Assembly (NCBI GenBank): GCA_028565635.1
Contig: JAOXYB010027757.1
Coordinates: forward strand, 1-15,437
Length of the DNA: 15,437 nucleotides
Direction of reading: 5' to 3'
DNA from: Phoronis ovalis
Taxonomy: Eukaryota > Phoronida > Phoronidae
The notes below the pieces were generated by a model. It made no database searches. It saw only the letters and a list, made by a program, of their open reading frames with translations, and was not told the DNA's origin. Of this stretch, positions 8,741 through 15,437 are shown one piece after another (position 1 is the stretch's first letter; each line of letters starts with the position of its first letter). A program made the translations under genes and the position numbers.

Positions 8741-9879
8741 ACTGATATTGCATCTCTATGGGTGTATAACCGTGTCCTGTAGATTACGTTCTCATCTTCA
8801 CCAATTTTTACTGTCTATGTCATACATTCCATGCCCACTGCATAGTTGTATGTTAAGCGCCTTCTCAGTAGCGGTTCTTAGCGTTTAATCTAGACACTAA
8901 ATCCTAATTTATAAGAGGACCATGAGGCGTAATTCGTTGTCTGTATGAGGACTATACCCGCGAGGTCTATTTCTAAATATGAATTAGTACATTTCATTTT
9001 TTGGAATACAGGTTTTTACAAAGTAAAACAGCTTTCCAGCAGGGGATCACAGGAATATTACAAAATAAACCTGAATTTTAAACATGTTTGTCAGAAACTG
9101 TATTTGGGGAATTTTGAAAATGTGAAGTTCTAGAATATAATACCAAAATATTAACTTCAGGATGCAGGCTTTCGGTTAAATATGATAATTATTAAATTAT
9201 GAAATACAAATTATTTACGCTATATGCATGGTCGGGGGGGGATGATCTGTTGAATCTTCACAATATAAATTGTGCTCCAAACGTTTTACTGCAATCTGGT
9301 CCACTCCCTGCCTCTTCGCAATGCCATGGGAATATTCTCACATACGTTCCAATCAGAGTGTATACGAAGAGAGAATCGCTCCGAGGATGACTCCCTGCGG
9401 GAACTTTCATCCATGAGCCACTCTTTTTTAGCATCTGTTTTTACAATGCAATATATGTTTGGTTTATTTGACAATTTTTACCAGTTTCTATTAATAATTA
9501 ATTACTAATGACTTCTTGAATTTTCCGTTGATACTTCAACCAATGGGCACACATTTCAGCATTTTTTTACCATGCAGTGTACTTCTCGAGATTTTTTTTT
9601 CATAGAATATGGCTTTCACAAGTAAATTTTGACCATGGATATATATTTTACTATGGGTTAAGGATTTTACCGGAGGCCTCATGCACCCACCAAGTTTTGT
9701 CAAGTGCCCCCGTGGTTCCATTATACTAAGCACACTTTTAAAAAGATCTCCGAGTATATACATGGCCTGGGTAGGTTCCGTAGCGTCCAATAGGCATTAA
9801 TAGATCTTAATATCCTCGAAAGCAGACAGAGCACGAAATATGTTCTTGGAAATATAACTATTTTTGGCATTGCTCATTG
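8741..9879. other. No gene recognised; possible Helitron-related or mixed repeat DNA
   Basis: Several open frames of about 60 to 85 codons occur on both strands (for example 8945-9133, 9272-9508, and 9536-9790 on the minus strand), but none has recognisable motifs, splice context or a consistent frame. A run of eight G lies at about 9234-9241. CpGs are somewhat more frequent here than in the EMC4 region. Some of this may belong to the Helitron-like element starting at 8705. Confidence 0.35.
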
Positions 9880-9994
9880 GATTAACCGGGCTGGTTATCA
9901 ATTAGTACGCATGCACTATTTTATTTCCGGATCAAGCGAGCTGAGTCCAGTTGGTTTTGGTAGTGAAAATTCCATGATCTAGTGTCAGATAACG
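9880..9994 (+). promoter_or_regulatory. Possible promoter and noncoding 5' exon of the GNAT locus
   Basis: This short stretch contains several CpGs and a TTTCCGGATC ETS-like site (about 9923-9932), and ends in a good splice donor, ACG|GTAAGAG (intron from 9995). The only ATG close to the donor (9974) hits a stop after one codon, so the exon would be noncoding. The next plausible acceptor with a start codon downstream is TCGTCAACAG just before the GNAT pseudogene (12397). The link between the two is inference. Confidence 0.3.
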
Positions 9995-10097
9995 GTAAGA
10001 GTTTGGTATTATTTATATGTAATGTTGAAATATCTCATATAATTTCCCCAATATAACGGATGGGAAATGAATTCGTGGTGTGCTTACTCACATCTGC

Positions 10098-10280
10098 TCT
10101 TGTGCTATCCCAGACCAGTCTGACTGACTGGTGAACCTTATAGGCAGATTTATCTTTATAGGTACTTCCTCCATAAGAACAACACGAAAATTATTATTTT
10201 ATTTTTATACTATTAATCTTTACTTCTTGGAAATGCTTTAAAGATTTATGATCATTTATTAATAATATTTTTCATCATCA
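10098..10280 (+). repeat. Family X repeat, left part, interrupted
   Basis: CCCAGACCAGTCTGACTGAC near 10109 resembles CCCAAGACCAATCTGGCTAC near 14008 in the large repeat at 13805-14645, and the next 20 to 30 bases are loosely similar. The match stops at the G-run-ended MITE that begins at 10281, and family X similarity resumes after 10996. This suggests a nested insertion. Confidence 0.4.
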
Positions 10281-10996
10281 GCCCGGGGGGGTACTTAAGT
10301 TATTTTTTAGTCGGGGTGTGGAGCCACAGATCGAGGGTCCGACTCAAATCAAAGGTTGTACTCGTGTGCGTGAACAAGGTTAAAAGGATAATTTTTAAGA
10401 ACAAGTAGCACGTTAACGCGCGTTACACATTTAGTTGTTAGGGTTACATTTTTTGAGTGAATATAACTCCGCTTCCTGGGCATTTTCCAAAAAAAATTCT
10501 GAACGCATTTACCGTATCTAAAATTTCTTCCTGTCAGTGAAAACGGGTGAAAATTTAAAAATGGGAAAATGTATTTAGGGGCTTATTTTTTCAGAAACCC
10601 ATTCACACAGTCGGGTACCAGCAATTAATATATTTAAGTTGGACCCCGGGGTGCGGCCCAGTTGAATATTTTGGATTTGGATTGTATATACTTCTTACTG
10701 TATTTTTTTGGAATGCTACCGTAAAGAAATTCAAAAATTTGGATAATTACCCACTGCTTACAGTAAATAATTTGGATTAATTTTAGGTTTGTATCCACAA
10801 ATTGATTTTGGAATTTGATTTGTATCACTGAGTCAATTTATGTAAAATGGATTGCTACTCAAATATTTAAAAATTTGAATTGTTACTCTTATATTTCACT
10901 AAATTTGGATTGGATTTGCTATCACAAGGTAAAATTTTGGATTGGATTGGATTGGACAGCACATCCCCGTAGTCAAAAAACTATAAGTACCACCGG
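10281..10996 (+). mobile_element. G-run-ended MITE-like element, copy 2 (long form)
   Basis: The left end, GCCCGGGGGGGTACTTAAGTTATTTTTT, and the right end, CAAAAAACTATAAGTACCACCGG, are inverted copies. The segment 10650-10996 matches the reverse complement of copy 1 (4359-4729) along its length. Copy 2 carries about 330 extra bases at about 10320-10650, bounded by similar motifs GGGGTGTGGAGCCA and GGGGTGCGGCCCA, so it is either a longer family member or one with an internal insertion. ATCATCA occurs just outside both ends (10274-10280 and 10997-11003), a likely target duplication of 7 to 8 bp. The open frames at 10634-10828 (minus) and 10815-11042 (plus) are repeat noise. Confidence 0.8.
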
Positions 10997-11003
10997 ATCA
11001 TCA

Positions 11004-11220
11004 TACTTTATATGCAATGGCGTCAAATCAACTACCAGCTGATTTATTTATTATAAGCATATTCAGCTGGCTGGTGAATTAAAAAAAAATCAATTCCAAG
11101 GGAATGAGGTACAGATCTGTACACAACAGATCGACGGTCTATCTAAGCATGAAACATGTAAAAAATCTGATTGTTTGCTATGTAACCCCCCCCCAAATTG
11201 TCATTAGGTGCTTCCTACAA
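11004..11220 (+). repeat. Family X repeat, right part
   Basis: Shared blocks with the 14-kb repeat cluster occur in the same order: GGCGTCAAAT (11019), CAGCTGGCTGGTGAATT plus an A run (about 11066), ATCTAAGCATGAAAC (11141-11155, identical at 14566-14580), a GTAAAAAA/TTTGCTATGTAA segment and ATTAGGTGCTT (about 11204). A run of nine C lies at about 11186. The element class is unknown. Confidence 0.55.
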
Positions 11221-11240
11221 AATTCTTATGGGTTCTGTTC

Positions 11241-11639
11241 AGAATTTGTTAAATTACCTTTGTAAACTAAACGTAGCAACATTCGCTACATGTGAGGCGA
11301 TATTTTTCCATAGCGTTAAGATACTTTAAGATATCCAAGGAATTTATGTGGGTATTCGCACATTCTGTAAATTCACTAATAAAAAGTGAAAATTGGATTT
11401 GATCGGCAATATGGTCAAACTAGAATGGGGTTATATTCACATGATGAAAAATAAACCTAGTTGGCCTGGGATAGTTGGGTAGACTAATACTAGGCTTACA
11501 TACGGTAATTACAGATAATTGAATTATATATAAATAATTCAAATTATTGTTTAAAACTGTACATGAATATGTTATTTTACAAGTTGGGTTTCTGGTAAAG
11601 GGAGGGTTGGAGGGTTGGTTGTTATTGGTTAAATATCTT
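11241..11639. other. No gene recognised
   Basis: AT-rich sequence with a G-rich patch (GGGAGGGTTGGAGGGTTGG) at about 11600-11618. The minus-strand open frame at 11420-11662 has no recognisable features. Confidence 0.4.
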
Positions 11640-12300
11640 TTAACAGTTGGGATTCTGTACAAGGGAGGGCTTCTATCAGTCTGAATAAATCCATCTGTTA
11701 GTGTTCCATACCTTCTCTACTAACGTCTGGGCTTAACCATAGTCAGTTTTTGTTATATTCCTTCAATGTCATTAATCTGTTGCCAACCGAGATGAGCTTT
11801 TCTGTCTGCGTGATCCATCGTCACCTACCATGTCTATTCTATCATTATGACTCATTCTGAATAGGTATCGCCAGGGAGCTTGTTTTTTTCTTAGCGGACT
11901 ATAGATAAACTCTGGCAGTACAGCATGCGTGTGATCGACCCCCTACCCGCTTAGTCAACTGTTATACCTATCATTGTAAGCTGCAATTTGATTGGTGTCA
12001 AGACTTTCGTGACACTTTATATAGAAATAAAGGGAGTACCGTTCTTCTGCTTTTCGAGATAATAAATTAACAGAAATTGACTATGGTTAAGCCCAGACAT
12101 TAGTTGAGAATGCACGGAAAACTAACAGATGGATTTATTTAGGCTGGTCTTCTATGTGAAGAAATGTGGTATTTTAAAAATTGGACATCTATTCAAGGAA
12201 GGGCTTCTATTTCGATAAATATGGTATTATATAAGATGAGCTTCCATTTAAAGGAAGGCTTCTGTTTGGATAAATGTGGTGTTGTAAAAGGACTTGTGTC
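11640..12300 (+). repeat. Diverged tandem repeat, about 50-bp unit, interrupted by an insertion
   Basis: Units built on AAGGGAGGGCTTCTAT...GATAAATRTGGTATT occur at about 11660-11690, 12145-12190, 12195-12240 and 12250-12292. The first is separated from the others by the inverted-repeat element at 11684-12139, which seems to have landed in the array. The units have diverged, so this is an old minisatellite-like array. Confidence 0.5.
11684..12139. mobile_element. Inverted-repeat element with 72-bp arms
   Basis: Arms at 11684-11755 and 12068-12139 are reverse complements with roughly nine differences, including a perfect GACTATGGTTAAGCCCAGAC stretch. The element is about 456 bp with no coding potential, consistent with an older MITE. 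I see no clear target duplication, perhaps because it lies within a tandem repeat. Confidence 0.75.
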
Positions 12301-12396
12301 TAAAATTTAATTCCCGCTTGCTCATGATGTTTTTTAAACTATCAAATGTTTACTTAGTATCACAACGGTTTATTTCGTCAACAGCTAAACTCGAGA

Positions 12397-13700
12397 ATGT
12401 TTAAACAAACAGCAGGAAGCTCAGGAAAGATAATGCCAAATTTGAGTGACATGGTAAAAGTAAAAGATAATGAAATGATGCAGCTTAGCAGGTGAAGTGG
12501 GATGGGGTGATTAATATAATGAGGAAACTTTTCAAATTATTAAAAATTTGGATTTATATCGCCAAGGACTGTTTGTAGCTGAGTACAAACCAGCAGGAGA
12601 AATAGTCTGTAGGTTTACTTGCAGCCAAGTTTTGTTTGCAGTTGAAAAAGGAAATGTGTATTAATTAATACAATGAGATGAACTTCTGCTTTTAAAAATG
12701 GTTAAGCTTTTACCTTTCTAGATACATTTTCTATTTACAAAGGTAAAAGTGCTTTAAGATATTTTATAGGGTTGCACCCTTCAAAAAGTTAAACACAAAA
12801 AACTGAGCAAGAAAATCCTAACCAAATAATTACATCAAGTAACAAATCGGACAATTTAAGGATTCTTTTCAAATAGTGAGTTCTGAAGAATCACGCAGCT
12901 TTTATAAAGCCATGATGGATCCTGGTGATCTACATGTCTTTCCAAACCTTTTGCCAATTTTCTGCTACAATATACATAAAATATGTTTATTATATTTTAC
13001 AGGTTCGATCGGCGTCATAAATTTGGATGATGAGCACTGTTATGTGCAGTTCCTGGTGGTTAAATCAAGCTATAGAGGCATTGGTATTGGCACGAAGTTA
13101 CTAACAGCTGGATTTGCAAAAGGAAACAACAGGAATGTTATTTTGTATTCAACTGATGAGTGATGAGAGCGTACAATTCTATTGTGATAAAGAATATTGT
13201 ACAGTAAAATCACATGTATCTCACTCGGTACAAGGAAATATAAACTTTTCAAAGTTATCTGAACATTGTCCCGTTTGATGAAAAAGATTTGGGAATGATT
13301 CATAAATATGACATGACTGTACACGATGTACCGAGGGAAACTGTATTAAAAATGTTTTTGTCGCATTCAAAAAGTTACGCCTTCGTTGCCAAGAAAGAGA
13401 ATGAAGTAGTTGGATACATTAACGCTCTACCAGTAAAAGAAGGTTATCGTCTGTTGCCCTGGAGTGCAGACACACCCAGTATTGCCTCAGGTCTCTTTCA
13501 TGAAGTGGCAAAATGTCTAAAAAGTCACGATGTCATATTTGCATATATACTATCTAGTTGGAAATGAGCATGCAAGAGCTATTGCGAAGACATATGGATG
13601 GAATGAAACCTTAACAATGACGCGAATGTACTCTAAACCACCACAGTCGGATTTACTTGTTGACAAAACATATTCTCTCTCTTTTGGTGGTCTGTTCTAA
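12397..13700 (+). pseudogene. GNAT-family N-acetyltransferase pseudogene (two-domain type)
   Basis: Pieces in different frames form one protein in order. N-terminal pieces (12397-12608) include EVGWGD and GLFVAEYKPAGEIV. After an intron with GT-AG ends (12609-13002) comes SIGVINLDDEHCY, then YRGIGIGTKLL (13071-13103), the acetyl-CoA-binding RxxGxG motif of GNAT enzymes. The C-terminal part includes HKYDMTVHDVPRET, NEVVGYINALPV, GYRLLPWSAD and, in a final frame, TMTRMYSKPP and a TAA at 13698; this resembles the second domain of animal GNAT proteins of the Acetyltransf_18 type. The joined length is about 300 codons, about the family size. Lesions: frameshift at about 12491, in-frame TAA at 12512, a 7-bp tandem duplication (TGATGAG, 13154-13167), a frameshift at about 13258-13266 and another at about 13551-13557. 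The retained intron argues against a processed copy. Substrate unknown. Confidence 0.85.
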
Positions 13701-13804
13701 GTCATTTAAGTAATAATTATAATTATAATTGTGATAAAGTTACACGATGCATTAAAACACTAGAAACTATTTGACAAAGTTAAAGCTCCTTATTGTTGTG
13801 TGTT

Positions 13805-14645
13805 ATTGACCAGGGAGGCGACAGTCAGAATAGTTGGATACACATGTGCAGTTACAAAAGCAAGGTGAAAGAGCAATTAAAATATACTTTTCAAAATTTA
13901 AAGCGGGCACACATGACACCCTGAAGAGGGTATAAAATTAACTTATAAATTTAGCAAAAATAATAAAGGGAAAGCACACACCGAGTCTGCTCCCCTTAAT
14001 ATCTGTTCCCAAGACCAATCTGGCTACCTGGCAAGCTTAAAAAGGTCATCTTCTGGCAAGGAAGAACAGATCTGACTTTCAAAAGCAACGGCGTCAAATG
14101 ATTTATTTCACCATAAAAAATTTTTTCTCAAATTTCAGCTGACATCTGAGGCTTTTCCAGCTGGCAGATACAGTTTTGCTGCATATTCATCTAGCTGGTG
14201 AATTACAAAAAAAAAATCGACTTGCAGGTGAGAGGGGAATAGATATGGCCTTCCAAGCTAAACAGAAGCACCCAATGAGGATAATTTTTTTAATGGCTTT
14301 ATATAGCAAACCAACATATCTTTTTACATGATGTTTCATGCACTCAATAGCAAGCTGGTTTTTTTTTAAATTCACCAGCCAACTAAAAATGCAGGGCAAT
14401 TCTATCTGCCAGCTGAAAGATGTGGTTTCATGGGGTTTCGCGCTTAAATAAATCATTTAGTGGTGTTGATGTGGAGAATCAGATCTTTTCCCCATTACCA
14501 GCTGGATGAACTGCATGTTTAAGGTTTGCCAGACTCGTCTGGAGAACAGATGTTATGAATGGTATATCTAAGCATGAAACGTAAAAAATATATTGGTTTG
14601 GTATGTAAACCGCGAAAAAAATTATCTTCATTGGGTGCTTGTAGG
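13805..14645 (+). repeat. Family X repeat cluster with inverted copies (foldback)
   Basis: A forward copy starts near 13805 with blocks shared with 1985-2125, and continues through sequences similar to 10098-10280. Then 14140-14230 is repeated in inverse at about 14345-14425 (CAGCTGGCAGATA at 14158-14170 is exactly inverted at 14403-14415; the CTGGTGAATT plus A-run block follows). Next, 14267-14340 is repeated in inverse at 14573-14640 with high identity (CATGAAAC at one end, GGGTGCTT at the other). The region is therefore forward, reverse and forward copies of one unit. Open frames here, such as 14187-14456 and 14479-14730 on the minus strand, are repeat noise. Confidence 0.65.
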
Positions 14646-14649
14646 TGTA

Positions 14650-15019
14650 CTTGTACTGCCTGGCCCCCAAAATAAAATGGGATATAGATGTTAAATGTCT
14701 ATTTATTCGAAGAAAACATGGCTGCTCCAATCCGTTTCCTTAACTTGAATTTTACCGGATAAAACCCTTACGAAAATGTTCTATAGAATTCTAGTAATCA
14801 AAATAAAAGAAATTATCTTTTGCTTTACTTATTCATATTTTGCGTTTTGGTAAATAAATGGAAATAGACCAAAATCAGCTGATATAAAGTCACCTATAAC
14901 TAGTTATAATTAGGCGAGTCCTATACTTGTTTAACATTCTTATCCTTAATATTATTAACATTCTTTTATGCAATTATCACTTCAATAATTACCGTTAACT
15001 GGAAATCAACGAACAACAG
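14650..15019. other. No gene recognised
   Basis: AT-rich spacer. It includes a perfect 14-bp palindrome, TATAACTAGTTATA, at 14895-14908 and two ATTAACATTCTT copies near 14930-14965. No exon is supported. Confidence 0.4.
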
Positions 15020-15394
15020 ATGACTCTGCCTTTAAATTTCCAAAAAATATTCCGCCCATATTTCAAGCACAAGTTTTTCCAATTTTTGATCAATTTGTGT
15101 TTTTCAACGGGCATCACTACCAACAGTTTTGCCAACGCCATTAAAGATCACTTTGTGGTTATTTTTGAAATCATGTTCAGGAAATTACAGCCTTCCAATA
15201 TCCAAAACTCTGGAATAAATATGGCGTTGGGACATTGTGCTTGCTTTATTTTTGAGCCACGCAAAATGCATCTACATTTAAATAAAATTATACAGTATGT
15301 ACTTGCTAAATGCAAAGTATTTTATAAAGGAAACACAAGAATTGAAATTAACTGTACTGGCTGCTATTTATTGTATACACAAATAATGGAGTAA
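15020..15394 (+). CDS. Unrecognised open frame, 124 codons; possible exon
   Basis: This is the longest uninterrupted frame in the window and long for such AT-rich DNA. I do not recognise the product. It is rich in F, I, N and K, with a phenylalanine-rich N-terminal half (KFFQFLINLCF) and several cysteines in the C-terminal half; there is no clear domain or signal peptide. An AG lies just before the ATG (CAACAG), and a strong donor, GA|GTAAGT, falls at 15391 overlapping the stop, so it could be an internal exon continuing beyond the window. Against this, the acceptor lacks a pyrimidine tract, and a shorter frame in another register and one on the minus strand look equally protein-like. It could be repeat-derived. 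Confidence 0.25.
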   Translation: MTLPLNFQKIFRPYFKHKFFQFLINLCFSTGITTNSFANAIKDHFVVIFEIMFRKLQPSNIQNSGINMALGHCACFIFEPRKMHLHLNKIIQYVLAKCKVFYKGNTRIEINCTGCYLLYTQIME

Positions 15395-15437
15395 GTACAA
15401 TTTTATAAGACAGTAATATATTTAAATATATATTTAC

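Noticed and set aside
9286-9474. Minus-strand frame with an arginine- and serine-rich stretch (SSRRESSSERFSLR), like N-termini of some transposon proteins
   Set aside because: Too short and low in complexity, no further conserved motif, and no matching frame continues on either side.
9977-9981. CTAGT as a possible Helitron 3' end for the 5' terminus at 8705
   Set aside because: No stable GC hairpin lies in the 10 to 20 bases before it, so the match is no better than chance.
12492-12514. AG|GTGAAG as a splice donor that would explain the first GNAT frameshift
   Set aside because: The protein resumes within a few bases (EVGWGD), which leaves no room for an intron; a frameshift is simpler.
14895-14908. 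TATAACTAGTTATA palindrome
   Set aside because: Short AT-rich palindromes are expected by chance in this sequence; no flanking structure.
1-15437. CRISPR arrays, bacterial operons or phage genes
   Set aside because: No regularly spaced repeats, no ribosome binding sites before long frames, and the genes present are spliced eukaryotic ones.

Overview
This window looks like nuclear DNA of an invertebrate animal. It is AT-rich, has small spliced genes with GT-AG introns, a tRNA gene with a pol III terminator, AATAAA poly(A) signals and many short inverted-repeat transposons. The two recognisable proteins, EMC4 and NOP10, match the animal forms closely. The style of the repeats (a G-run-ended MITE-like family, a Helitron-type end) would suit a lophotrochozoan such as a bivalve, but that placement is inference.

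Layout. 1-2527: mobile-element debris. It includes an inverted-repeat element with repeated TGACCTGAGG motifs (323-604), a very clean MITE with perfect 67-bp terminal inverted repeats and a 9-bp target duplication (1100-1415), and a diverged interspersed-repeat copy (1985-2125). 2528-4922: the last four coding exons of EMC4 on the + strand; the first coding exon is not visible and probably lies upstream of the window. EMC4 intron 3873-type sequence is not otherwise remarkable except that its last intron (3998-4886) carries a G-run-ended MITE (4359-4729). 4923-5750: EMC4 3' UTR. 6435-6507: tRNA-Lys(UUU) on the minus strand. 7018-7964: complete two-exon NOP10, 64 residues, with a poly(A) signal at 8392.

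8411 to the end is mostly repeat-rich. It holds a Helitron-like 5' end (8705), a possible promoter with a noncoding 5' exon (about 9880-9994), a longer second copy of the G-run-ended MITE in opposite orientation (10281-10996) that seems to sit inside another repeat, a diverged tandem repeat interrupted by an inverted-repeat element (11640-12300), a GNAT-family acetyltransferase pseudogene that keeps one intron but has several frameshifts (12397-13700), a nested foldback repeat (13805-14645), and an unrecognised 124-codon open frame (15020-15394).

How the genes relate. EMC4 (membrane-protein insertion in the ER) and NOP10 (H/ACA snoRNP and telomerase RNP) have no functional link. Their side-by-side placement is notable because the human orthologues are, from memory, also near neighbours on 15q14. 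I found no unknown multi-gene system; the unusual material is in the transposon architecture and the decaying GNAT gene.
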